64,000 nt of DNA. It comes from Apricaphanius iberus (Eukaryota; Chordata; Actinopteri; Cyprinodontiformes; Aphaniidae). The first letter of the stretch is position 1. The number at the start of each line of letters is the position of its first letter. The notes beneath the pieces were generated by a model. It was not told the origin of the DNA, searched no databases, and saw only the letters and a list, made by a program, of their open reading frames with translations. Location of the stretch: the NCBI GenBank assembly GCA_028564705.1, contig JAPXFQ010000075.1:248001-312000 (forward strand), read 5' to 3'. Position numbers and translations under genes: made by a program. Shown here in pieces: positions 49,593 through 60,269 of this stretch.

Positions 49593-49968
49593 TGGTGCAT
49601 TCAGTTTGATGCTTATACACAGCAGATACATTTTTATGATGAAGCTTGCAAAGCTCGTAGGTGGGCCTTTTTCTGGCGGATGTTTTAAACACTAGCGGAT
49701 CGTGTTTGGCTAGACAACGTTAACATCTGGCGACACTGATTGGTTGATGTGCTGTGTTAAAAGCATGTAAAGTTTAGCTAGCTGAACTTCTGCATTGCTG
49801 ACCTTTGGGTCTTTGCTTGAAGCACGGGAACTGCTTGAAAAGTTGACTCAGGCAACGCACACGAAGCGCCACAGAGACTAAAATACCCCTCTGACGGTCT
49901 CAACCATACTCTTTACATGTAATCTTGCCGCTCTGGGCGCTGACGTTTGGGGCGGTTTGAACACACCA
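49593..49968. mobile_element. PIF/Harbinger-like MITE, 376 bp
   Basis: The ends are TGGTGCATTCAG and TTTGAACACACCA, an imperfect inverted pair. TTA flanks both sides (49590-49592 and 49969-49971), as in PIF/Harbinger insertions. The last 110 bases align with the 3' part of the longer copy at 2745-3510 (shared cacagagact, acatgtaatcttgccgc, gcgctgacg). No coding capacity. Confidence 0.75.
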
Positions 49969-49971
49969 TTA

Positions 49972-51576
49972 GGCTTCAAATAAAAATGCAAATACCATGC
50001 TTGTTGAATATCCTGAACTAATTGCTTTCTAAATATATGTTTCACTAAGTGATTGGTTGGCCTTCATTCAACATTCTGTCTCAAATCCTATTTAAACTTC
50101 AGTTTTATTTATGTAATTTCTTTATTCCTTTTACATTCAGTGTTTTTCTTTTTTTCCTTTATTTCGTTCCTCAGGTCTCGCCAGCACAAATAATACATGA
50201 AATACAATATTGTATTCAGAAATCATCACTTACGCTCGGATGAGGGAAAACGTTATGTGGCAGAGTGTTGACTGTTGAAGCTTAGTGTTACAGAATAATA
50301 AAGAACAGTCAGAAGGTGCAAATGTTACCTATTAAATCACAGTATATTTCTAAAAAGAGTGTTAGTCTAATTTGAAAAAATATCCATTTTAATCACGGTT
50401 ACTGTATTTTACGCCTCCTGGTAATGACTGACCATTTCTCTTTTAACATCTATTTAGTTTCATTTGGTTGTAATGGTTGATCATCAGGTTCCTTAGATAA
50501 AAATCTTTACCATCTTCACGGTCACCAATTATTACAGATTAAACATCACAAAAAATACGACACATAAAACATTTTGGGAGACAATGTGACTAGAAGTGCT
50601 GCATCATACTAATCACTAATGCAAAGTAATTCATAATATTTCTCCATCTATCCACATGTTGTTTTTACCGGCTTGTCAAGGCCAAGAAACACATTCTGAC
50701 AAATTGACACATGGACAAAAAATGACACACTCTTAAAGTTATACTGAGCGGGAAACTTGGAGAGGCTAAATAAAAGCAGTTATGTTTATGCAGGGGGAGA
50801 AAGCCAAATATTAATCTATTGATTTAAAGGCTTTTTGTCTAATACTACTCTAATTCTAAGACCATTAAAATTTCAATTGGCATTGAATTTTAGGGTTTAC
50901 ATTCTTTAAATTATGCACAACGGAATGCAAGACAACTCATGACAACATAGAGTGAAATGGTTTTACTGTGCTCCAAGTTAACTTGTACTGAATATGTACA
51001 CTTAATAATATGAAACAAAAAATATAGTTTTATAGAAATCCTGATATATCATCTAAGTTAGGAAAAAAAAATTCTGACAAAGTTGATTTGGTTGTATCAT
51101 TTGGTTGAAAGGATTTTAAGTTGTTTACATAAGATACGAGTTTGGAAAAATATTCTATATGGCAATAATGGAATTTGTGAATACAGCAAAACAAAAATAA
51201 CTATGTTAACAGGTTGTGGGAGATAAAGGTTTAAAAAAATATTCTTTTTTTACGTTTTATTTTTTACTGAAATGTTAAGATTAAAATCATTATAATTATA
51301 ATAATTATAAATAAATAGAAAAATCACATAACAGGAATATAATAAGATCAGTGTAACTGAAGTTGTTACACTTTAAAATATGAAACCCGTCCAAATACTT
51401 GGCCTGAGAGCTCTCATGTTACACACTAATTTGTTTAAGATCTCGTTCTTCATGTCAGAATATTCTACATTTTGCTCTTTTGGAGTTGCATGAAATCAGT
51501 CCATAAACAGAATCTATTTATGTAAGGTGTCTATCTCAAGTCATTTTAGTCCCAAGGTATATTCTTAACAATCTGA
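49972..51576. other. Unassigned AT-rich DNA
   Basis: No gene or transposon was recognised. Contains A/T-rich simple stretches near 51230-51320. Confidence 0.5.
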
Positions 51577-51620
51577 AGGACTCCATCCTGCAACTGTTTA
51601 AAGATGCAGGATGGAGTCCT
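51577..51620. repeat. Perfect 16-bp hairpin
   Basis: The arms aggactccatcctgca (51577-51592) and tgcaggatggagtcct (51605-51620) are exact inverted copies around a 12-base spacer. Confidence 0.95.
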
Positions 51621-52084
51621 ATCTTTTTTCCTCCATTGGTTTTCACTTTTTGCATTTTATGTTGCTTTCTAGCCCTGCCTGTCTCGTCTGTTTGCAGTCT
51701 TGCTCTACACATACCTGTCTCATTCCTTCTTTTTCCAGCCAGATAAGACCAGTATAGCTGCAGGCTACTGGGCTGGTTAATTGAAACAGGAGAATTTTGA
51801 GGCTTGACCACTCAGCCTTGCACTTCCCACCAAAACATCTCCAGGCTTCAACTCACATGCTGATGATCAGACTCGCACATAAAATAACGTTTTCTATTTA
51901 CAGTTTTTCCTGTCCCTGCCGCAAACTTTAAACATTTCACACAGAGAGAAACCCAAATCAGGTTACTAGGCCATAGTTTCAGAATAGGCAAGACCTAACC
52001 CCAGTTTTCATCGACCACAACTGTGTTCTGTGTAACTGGTGCTCATTACACATATGTAGGCTGTGCATACTCCCGGAGTAATTT

Positions 52085-52190
52085 AGTAATTCAGTTTATT
52101 TATGTAGCACAGATTCACTACAGATGTCATCTCAAGGCACTTCACAAGAAAAGTAATTTCAATACAATTTAATAAACATTCCAATTACTC
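52085..52190 (-). repeat. Non-LTR element 3' tail, reversed
   Basis: The sequence gtttatttatgtagcacag, gatgtcatctcaaggcact and atttcaatacaattt is the reverse of a LINE/SINE tail and resembles 34375-34450. Confidence 0.5.
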
Positions 52191-52573
52191 CCGTGGACCA
52201 CCACGGCCGGCTCGCGCTGTGAAGTCATCGTTTTGATAATATTTGTGGATCTAAACAGACAATAGAGAAATGACATAGAGACGTCTCCTCTTGTTAGTGA
52301 TGGTGAGATGTCATGTGAACACAACCCCCCCCCTACTGGCCAGATACAGAATCACAGGCAGCTGTAGCTCTGAACCACTTAATATGTTATGCATTAAAGT
52401 TTTAAGTCTGCTGTGGCTCTTGGGAATGACTGAGTAAAAAAATAAAAAATCTACACATTATATTACAAATGTGAATAATACAAAAATATTTGGAATGTAT
52501 TCTGTCTAAAATTTTTCAAAAAGGTAATATCAAATTTTATGGGAGGTAATGTGTAATTTTAATGTTTTTCTGT

Positions 52574-52610
52574 CACTTTAGTCAAAAGGCATGGACTTTT
52601 GACTAAAGTG
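52574..52610. repeat. Perfect 15-bp hairpin 3' of the hAT gene
   Basis: The arms cactttagtcaaaag (52574-52588) and cttttgactaaagtg (52596-52610) are exact inverted copies around gcatgga. It lies about 90 bases beyond the stop codon of the hAT transposase pseudogene, so it may be part of that transposon's 3' subterminal region. Confidence 0.9.
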
Positions 52611-54239
52611 GAGGAAAGTAAAAATGCTTGTGGAACTAGGAAGAGTGGACTGAAAATGATTGTGCAACTTGGACAATGATGTACAGAACACGGGAAACTT
52701 TATTCATTTTTATTCAAAAATAGAAGTTTCTCAACAGTTTTTGGTTTTAAGCGATTTCTTTTTTTGGACACCACCTCACCAGCATTCGAAAACACTCTTT
52801 CACAAGGCACAGAAGATGCCGGTGTACACAAAAACACAAGAGCTAGACTATATAAATTCGGGTACAATAAGCTTTTCTCTCCCCAATACTCCAGGGGGTT
52901 TTCCCGCCTGTTTATGTTTGGTTCAGAAAGGTAGCGTTGGACCTCCACTGTGGCATCTGCTCTGACATTGTGAGTCCGCTTTCCTCCTGGATGCTGAAAT
53001 CTAAACGATGCCACAGTTTGCTACCTAAAATTAAACCACAAATCATGTTAGTGAAATTCGGAATATGAATAATTGAGTTAAAAATGTTAAATGGTAGATT
53101 ACCTCCAGTGACATGAGGGGTGGAAGCCTGGGGGATTTCCTCTCTGCTTTGTTTCGCCCGTATCATTGCTGCACACTCGGAGGTCAGTTGCTTTATTGCT
53201 TCAGATACTTTTGTTGGACTGAAAAATCCAATTGCTTTAAATCGAGGGTCCAAGAGGGTAGCAAGTGAAATTATACTCATGGACTGCGAAGTATGAAGCT
53301 TCTCTCTTAGTTGTCTGATGAGCCAGTCCCCCATTTCTAATGGCACTGCAGGTGCCAGCTTTGTCATTTCCTCCTGAAGTGCATGCTCCAACATTTTCAT
53401 CAGTGGTATAACTTTGGAGACAGACACGTTTTCCTCTGCTGACAACTCTACAGTCGCATCATAGAAAGAAGACAACAAAGTGATGCACCCTCCAACGATG
53501 GTAAACTCATTCGATGTTAAAAAGGGGATGTCATGTTGCAGGCCAGCTAATGCTGCTCCTACTGCCTCCCTTAGCTCTACCAAACGCTGAAGCATCAAAT
53601 AAGTGCTCTTCCATCTAGTCTCGACTTCTTGAATCAGCTTCAATTTTCTAGCCGCAGATGATGCTGCACTTGTGTAAGCTTCTCCTGTAAAGATACAGAT
53701 GAGTAGGCAATTAATCCAATGCAATTGGAAAAACTAATGGAAGTAATTGGAATAAAGAATAATAACATACCTTGGCAGTGGTGCTGCTCCTAAAGTAGCC
53801 AACCAGCTTTCTTGCTTTTGCTCGAATGCCAGAGAGCACAGGATGCTGGTCAAGGGCCTTCCTAACAACCAGGATCAGCCTGTGTGTAATGCAAATATGG
53901 TGGCGAAACTTTAGCTCTCTCACGCAGGCAACCATATTGGGAGCACCATCAGTAACCTTTGTAGTGATTCCCCATTCCTCCATCATGGAAGATTTCACAC
54001 GAGCTATATTTTCAGCAGTGTGTTACTGGGGGAATGCCTGCACTCCCAACAGCACTGAACTGAGCCTGGTTTTATCATGCACAAAATGGCCGGTTACAGC
54101 CAGGTAGGCATCCATGTTGATGGATGTCCACATATCAGAAGTAAGACTAACAGCAGCTACCTTTTCCACTTTAGCCTTAGCCTTCTCCTTGGCTGACACA
54201 TACCTGGCCTCCACCATGGCCTTCAGAGCCTAAATGGAA

Positions 54240-54303
54240 ATATACATACACACACACACATACACACACACACATATGTATATATATATATATATATATA
54301 TAT
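54240..54303. repeat. CA/TA compound microsatellite
   Basis: Imperfect CA units followed by about 12 TA units, inside the second intron of the hAT pseudogene and touching the MITE at 54307. Confidence 0.95.
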
Positions 54304-54306
54304 TAC

Positions 54307-54656
54307 TAGGGATGCACCGAAATGAAAACTCTTGGCCGAAACCGAAAACCGAAAATGACAAACTAAGGCCGAAAACCGAAACACCGAAAGAAATGATTGT
54401 CAATTATTAGAACCATAGAATTTATGGCTATGATTTGTTACTGTGGTTTGCAATGCCTTGATTTTAGTGAGGTTAGTACACAACTATTAAGATATTTATT
54501 TAGCACTGACATAACAACAATGCACAATATAAATTAAATTAATAAAGTTTCGGCTGTGTTGTTTTGATTTAGGTCTTTCAGCCGAAAACCGAAAATGCAC
54601 TTTTGGGTCATTTTCGGCTGAACATTTTCTGTGGCCGAATTTTCGGTGCATCCCTG
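54307..54656. mobile_element. MITE with tagggatgcaccgaaat ends
   Basis: The left end is tagggatgcaccgaaat and the right end, inverted, is cagggatgcaccgaaaat. Subterminal regions repeat ggccgaaaccgaaaa and agccgaaaaccgaaa. This is a common fish hAT-type MITE. It sits wholly within the second intron of the hAT pseudogene (54230-54716). Target duplications are obscured by the adjacent TA repeat. Confidence 0.8.
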
Positions 54657-55120
54657 AAATAAATTGAGAGACAAACAGTAAAGAACTTATTTATAAATGC
54701 ATGCATTCATACATACCTGTCTTGTGGGAAGAACATAGCTTGGATCCAGTTTGGAAAAAAATGTCCTGAATCCAATATCTTCCAGAATACTGAAGGGCTG
54801 TGTGTCCTTCACTATCATAGAGACTAGGGCCTCATCCAGCTCTTGTTTTCTGGTGGCTGGTTAGAAGAGAATAGATGGTGTTTTGTAGCTTTCTTTATTT
54901 GCACAATAAACTAAAGTCAACATGCAAACATCGGGATTGTCCAGTTATGTAATAAAATACCTTGGTTGGGTGAAGCTCCAGTTGACTCCTTATTCTCATG
55001 CAAAGCACGGTAATGTCTTAGCATGGATGAGGTGTTGTTATTGTACCCCAACTCCTTGGAACACAATTAACACTTCACCTTTGAATAAAATAAGAAACTG
55101 TGGAAATACAGTTTGTGATT

Positions 55121-56154
55121 CCATCCATCCATCCATCCATCCATCCATCTTCCTCCGCTTATCCGGGGTCGGGTCGCGGGGGCAGTAGCCTAAGCAAGGA
55201 GACCCAGACTTGCCTCTCCCCGGCCACTTGGGCCAGCTCCTGGGAGGAATCCCGAGCGTTCCCAGGCCAGCTGGGAGACATAATCTCTCCAACGGGTCCT
55301 GGGTCTTCCCCTGGGTCTCCTCCCGGTGGGACACCGAACACCTCACCAGGGAGGCGTCCAGGAGGCATCCTGACTAGATGCCCGAGCCACCTCAACTGGC
55401 TCCTCTCGATGTGGAGGAGCAGCGGCTCTACTCTGAGCTCCCTCCGGATGACCGAGCTTCTCACCCTATCTCTAAGGGAGAGCCCAGCCACCCTACGGAG
55501 GAAACTCATTTCAGCCGCCTGTATCCGCGATCTCGTTCTTTCGGTCACCACCCAGCGTTCGTGACCATAGATGAGGGTAGGAACGTAGATCGACCGGTAA
55601 ATCGAGAGCTTCGCCTTTCGACTCAGCTCTCTCTTCACCACGACAGACCGGTACAGCGCCCGCATGACTGCAGACGCCCTACCAATCCGTCCATCGATCT
55701 CCCGCTCCATTTTTCCCTCATTCGTGAACAAGACCCCCAGATACCTAAACTCCTCCACTTGAGGAAGGACCTCATCCCCAACCCGAAGAGAGCACCCTAC
55801 CCTTTTCCGACTCAAGACCATGGTCTCGGATTTGGAGGTGCTGATCCTCATCCCAGCCGCTTCACACTCGGCTGCGAACCGCTCCAACGAGAGCTGTAGA
55901 TCACGTTCAGACGAAGCCAACAAGACCACATCATCTGCGAAAAGCAGAGACCCGATCCTGAGGTCACCAAAACGGATCCCCTCAACACCTTGGCTGCACC
56001 TAGAAATCCTGTCCATAAACGTTATGAACAGGATCGGTGATGAAGGGCAACCTTGGCGGAGTCCAACTCTCACTGGAAACGAGTCCGACTTACTGCCGGC
56101 AATGCGAACCAGACTCTGACACCGGTCATATAGGGACCTAACAGCCCGTTAATC
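55121..56154 (-). mobile_element. RTE-clade LINE (Rex3-like), 5'-truncated
   Basis: A 1034-bp insertion is bounded by perfect 13-bp direct repeats, acagtttgtgatt (55108-55120 and 56155-56167). It ends, on the minus strand, in tandem GGAT/ATGG repeats (55121-55150), the short tandem tail typical of RTE LINEs such as Rex3. Only the C-terminal part of the reverse transcriptase ORF is present, so reverse transcription stopped early. The insertion lies 40 bases upstream of the first exon-like block of the hAT pseudogene. Confidence 0.85.
55159..56073 (-). pseudogene. LINE reverse transcriptase, C-terminal part
   Basis: The frame gives about 304 residues of a non-LTR retrotransposon reverse transcriptase. 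It begins within palm motifs (GLRQGCPSSPILF), carries the catalytic SLLFADDVVLLAS (FADD at residues 45-48) and the downstream RYLGVLF motif. The thumb and C-terminal region follow (RAAEMSFLRRVAG-like AAEMSFLRRVAGLS, WLGHLVRMPPGR), and it ends LLPPRPDPG then TAA. The endonuclease and fingers regions are missing through 5' truncation. The C-terminal third from about residue 255 is rearranged against the usual family end (GGDPGEDPG), which suggests local frameshifts that restore frame. Unable to move by itself. Confidence 0.85.
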
Positions 56155-56167
56155 ACAGTTTGTGATT

Positions 56168-58500
56168 AGAAGATTTAACTTCACATATTTTTAGATTAAG
56201 GTTACTTTATTAGGAGTTATCAAGTCGAAATGTTCCCACAGAGGGGAAATCCTCCTCTTCCTATTTGGCTCCATCCTCTCTCCCTCTCTCTCTCTCCTCT
56301 CTCCTCACACTGCTAAATCTTCAAAATATCTGTCTGTAAACTCACAAAACTATCTCCAAACTATATAAACACTAACCAAACTCTCCTATCTAAACTATCA
56401 AAACTCTCCAAACTCGAAACTGATTGCAACTCTCCTACACAAACCCACATTTTGAATGGAGCCTGAGGGGATTTTTTTGCTGTCAAACCACTCACTAAAT
56501 GCCGAACCGCTTCCTGAAGCGGTCACGTGGTACGGCCGCCAGCGAGGCTTCAGACGTCATTGTTTTCAGCTCCTCCCCTAGATGAAGCAGGCCTTGATAT
56601 GCGCTTTGCGGAAACGCCCCCCTCCACTACTCGACACACGTTCCGTAGCCTCAGCACACCTCATAACATCACTACCTCTTGTCTACTCGCACTGGGAAAC
56701 AGATTGTTGTAAAGAGCATTTCCTCTATAAAATAAAATTGGTTCTGGTTATCATCTAATCAGCACCTTTTTAAGTATAATGTGGTGTATGTGCTTACTGT
56801 TTGCTAGAATTTAGCAAAAGCTGGAACGGAATCGTCATATATCTTGAGATTGATTTATTTCTGTTTTCTTCACTGGTGGCTAAAGAATAGCATTAATGTA
56901 ATTAAGTTCAAAAAGATGACTAAAACATTTATTTTGTGCAGCTTAATGATAAAAAAACACTTTTTTAAGTCAGCAGAGTTTTAGAAATGTGCATGAGTCT
57001 TTTAGCAGGGGTTTTGACAGAAGTGACAAAAAGTCAAAGCCATGCGCTTTGCCTCAAGAGACTGAAATGAAGTCATAATTACAATATGTACAGCAAAATA
57101 TTGGGATAAAGTTTAAAAAAATTGTTTACACACCAATAGGGCCATTCAGGCATCTGGCCCCCCAAAGACACATTACAACCCTTTGAGTAAATTAAGTTCC
57201 AGCCACCAATAAACAGAAGAATGTGATATACAGAAGAAGATGATGGTGCTTATGATGAAAAAGTTATGAGAAATACATCCAAGGTATAGAATTATCAAGG
57301 TTTTGAGTGACAAGTATGTTAGATCGATGTAGGACTTGTTGGGGACTAGCTATATTACTGGAGTGCAATCACTGGTCTGTTGGGGAAGTAAAAGGACTAT
57401 TTATTTGGATATTGTTCAATGCTGTCAATGACATGTGATCTAGAACTATGAGTTCCACATAATTTTTATCTGAGTGGTTAATCAAAAGTGTTATGATTGT
57501 AACCTTGATTATTATGCATAATTTAAATACAAGAAACTGAGCTTTAAATTATATGTATTACGTATATGTACATGGAAAGGATACAGCAAAAAGAGGCACA
57601 TGTGACGTGCCATCAATGGGATGTAAAAAAGCAGAGGGGTTAAACAAAAGACTAGTTACTGCCCCCTCAGCGAAAATCCTCTAGGGCTGGTTCTGCTTTT
57701 TTATAGTTCATCCCTTCTATTAACCCAGTTTGGGTAGATTAGTTGTATTTTATTTAACAGAGGAGAGTCTTTTATCTTTAATATCTCAATACTTATGTCA
57801 TCTTAAATCAGCCTCAGGGGCTTTTCTCAAATAATTTTTGACAGGGTTGGTTTGATGACTGACTTGTCGAGTAACTTTGAGTTAAAAACATAAAATTTTC
57901 AATACACAGAAGATACATAGAGATTGTTACCTTTCTCTACAACTCTTCTGGCTTTGCATTCTGAAACCTCTCTGTTCGGGATTCAGGGTCCACACGAAGC
58001 TTTGCCTTCTCAACCTGTTCAACCGAAAGTCCCTGATAATCTTGCTGTTGCAGAGCTAACAGCAAGACTTAAGCCTTTGATCGCACTCTATTAACATCCC
58101 CTCATCAGAGCTAAATGCAGATAGCATTTACAGCCAGGGCTAGTCTTCAGCAGTTCTCAGCTGATCAAAGCCAATAATGGGATGTTGAAAAAGAAGCTTG
58201 CACACCTCTGTGGTAGCTCACTCGTTTAAAATGACTGAGGGGACTCTGCTGAGTGGGTACTGATTACTTCATTTTGCCTCCAGCCTTTATCTGTTGTTTT
58301 TCTCGGAACTTCAAGAGTTAGGTTGGTCCTTTGTCGACTTGTTCTTGTCCTTTGTTCCGTTATTCATCGAACCTCTATTTTGAATTAAAACCATACTCAA
58401 GCATGTAGGCATCAAACAATTCTGTTTTTATCTTTACTGGAAGATTAATACAAGAAGCTGCAATCTCAGAATGATCATTAATAAAACTATATTTACAGTG
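56168..58500. other. Unassigned DNA, possible hAT 5' flank
   Basis: A TC-rich tract lies at 56274-56308. The block at about 56460-56710 is GC-rich (cgcttcctgaagcggtcacg, gaggcttcagacgtc), like the 5' region of some hAT elements, and may be the upstream part of the pseudogene at 52700-55081. No matching terminal repeats were paired. The rest is AT-rich and unrecognised. Confidence 0.35.
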
Positions 58501-58808
58501 GAAATAATCTGTTAATACTGCTGCTGACTGCAGAGAGAGGAGCAGCTCTCTCCAAGCTCACCCGATCTCTCTGATTTTTGCCTTATTTTCGCTCTTTTCT
58601 CCCCTTTCAGATTCTGTTTGTAGTTTTCCTCTTAATTAATTTATGAGCCCTTTGTCTGGAATTACTCTCTTAGACTGGATCACTTCTCTTTTGTGGATTA
58701 TGTCTTAAAGACCTTTTTAAGATTGTGGATTAACAACATGGCGTTTAACTCAGCTGAAAACCCTGTCTTCTCCTGAGACAGGATCACTTAAAAAAACAGC
58801 TACTAAGT

Positions 58809-59910
58809 ATGGAAGCAAAATTAGGCCTTCTGGAAATGCACGTGAAAATGAACGCTAGATACGGAAATGAGACAACACTACCGGTGACACGGAAGGAACA
58901 ACAACCTGGCAACCCTGTGCTCATTCGTTCCAGTCTCACTCAGAAGCAGAACAACACTATCCCATCACCGAGGTGCGGAACGGGAAGGACCAAACCTATT
59001 CCACCACTCTCCTGGAAAGCCCCTGAATGACAGATTTGCAGCTCCCTGAGTCACAATGGAGCCCTAGCAGACAGCCAAGGTTACAACGAGGAATCCAGGT
59101 ACAATAAAGGACCAATCAAATAGAGGAAGCCCCGAGCAGAGGAATCCAGCTTCAATAAACCACAAAATAAAGTGAGGAAGTCCCTAGCAAAGGTTTGATT
59201 ATTCATGATGGTTAAATAAATGACTTTGAAAATTTCTGTAGACACATCAATGTTGTCAGTTGTACCCAATATTCAGTGACACAAATCAATGAAAAGATTT
59301 TGACGATTATAAATCAACACTAAATGAATGTAAACAAACACCATGTTTGTTTACATTCAGCTGTACTGGAAGTTTCCTCGAGGCATGAAGAAACAAGGCT
59401 TTATAACAGCGCCATCACAGGTGGATAGGTGAAATTGTTGCTCAGAGCTCTGAATTTTCTGACAAAAAAGCCAATGTGAATGCGAAAACAGAAACCGTGT
59501 TGGAATTTTGGTCCGCAATCAAACCAAGTCTAACGGACTATCAGGTGTGAATGAAGCCTACTGCTAATTTTACATGCAGGATCTACAGACACAGGGAAAA
59601 GACAGTCGTAGATTTTGAAACAGGACATTTCTGACTTATTGGCTAACCTACAGAGGCCTGATATTCCAATCTTTGTCAGTGGACCTCTCCCGACAATATC
59701 TGTTGAGGACTTCTCAAGGTTAAGGATTTTTTTTAAAATTCTTAAACAACACGTGCTGATCGATCAATGAGATTTATCAACAATTTTAAAATATTCTGTA
59801 TAGCAAAGCACCTCTTTACACAAAACCGGCGTTATCCGAACAAAAATGGACTAAGACGTCTGATCTCCAATCTGTTCAGCTATCTAAATCAAACAGCCCT
59901 GAATGTTCCC
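58809..59910 (+). pseudogene. L2-like LINE ORF1 remains
   Basis: A short open part (58809-59030) encodes a basic, charged segment (LGLLEMHVKM, RYGNETTLPVTRKEQQPGNPV) like the N-terminal region of fish L2 ORF1. After stops, 59250-59320 reads TQINEKILTIINQH and 59625-59690 reads DIPIFVSGPLPTISVEDFSRLR. The latter two resemble parts of the SGNH (GDSL) esterase domain found in ORF1 of L2 LINEs, including the SGP-PT block. Near 59835-59880 an NNFKIF...NKNGLRRL stretch recalls the domain's last conserved region. A MITE separates the first and second parts. The frame is dead. Confidence 0.6.
59325..59565. mobile_element. Harbinger-like MITE inside L2 ORF1
   Basis: The inserted block begins with a perfect 15-bp hairpin (59325-59359) and ends near ggtgtgaatgaagcc. 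Before the end it contains ttggtccgcaatcaaacc and gtctaacggactatc, which recall the right half of fish elements related to 45990-46760. Boundaries are inferred from where ORF1 similarity stops and resumes. Confidence 0.4.
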
Positions 59911-60269
59911 AAACCAGGACAAACGGATCTGAACAATTCAAAATAAAGACAAACGTCTCGAAACATTGCCCCTCCAGCTCAAGGATAAAGGAGTAAAGAG
60001 ACACAAAGCACCACAATTAGAGATATACACGCAGAGAAGATTCCACCAGAAAAAAACAGTATTAATACCAGCAAAGTTGTACCACCAAAGTTGTAAACAG
60101 AGGAGCAGGAGCAGGCAGAGACCTACAGCATTTGTCCCATTCACGTGGCTCACCAAACCAAACTCTTGGTTTTCTAATAGATATACAAGAACAGGCTGAA
60201 GAGATACTGTTTAGAGAAACTGTCTATATTCCATGAGTTAAATCAAATAAACCTTGAAGAGAAATCATT

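Larger units (their letters stand above)
52700..55081 (-). pseudogene. hAT transposase (ZBED-like), five exons, dead
   Basis: Five exon-like blocks are visible on the minus strand: 55081-54961, 54856-54717, 54229-53771, 53684-53103 and 53024-52700. Each junction has GT and AG. Exon 1 has BED zinc-finger remains (C-x2-C spacing, LRHYRALH) with a stop between the cysteines. Exon 2 reads QPFSILEDIGFR, typical of these enzymes. Exon 3 has LTSDMWTS, VTDGAPNMVACV and GYFRSSTTAK. Exon 4 has QEVETRWKSTYLMLQRLVELR. Exon 5 carries the dimerisation region: NPLEYW, then PASSVPCERVFSNAG and KKRNRLKP. Exon 3 has an in-frame TAA at about 54020. Frameshifts occur near the start of exon 4 and in exon 5 near 52965. 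Length of about 540 codons is somewhat short for the family. Confidence 0.9.

Noticed and set aside
52912..53724. A single host ZBED gene exon of 270 codons
   Set aside because: The frame is one exon of the transposase and crosses an intron at its 3' end. Stops and frameshifts in the neighbouring exons show that it is a dead transposon and not a domesticated gene.
54240..55150. CRISPR-like or satellite array suspected from the repeats at 54240-54303 and 55121-55150
   Set aside because: These are simple CA/TA and CCAT microsatellites. There are no spacers, and the sequence is vertebrate.
55100..55899. Plus-strand open frames of 154 and 173 codons
   Set aside because: They are complementary to the RTE reverse transcriptase on the minus strand, which has the recognisable FADD motif. 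The plus-strand products have no motifs.
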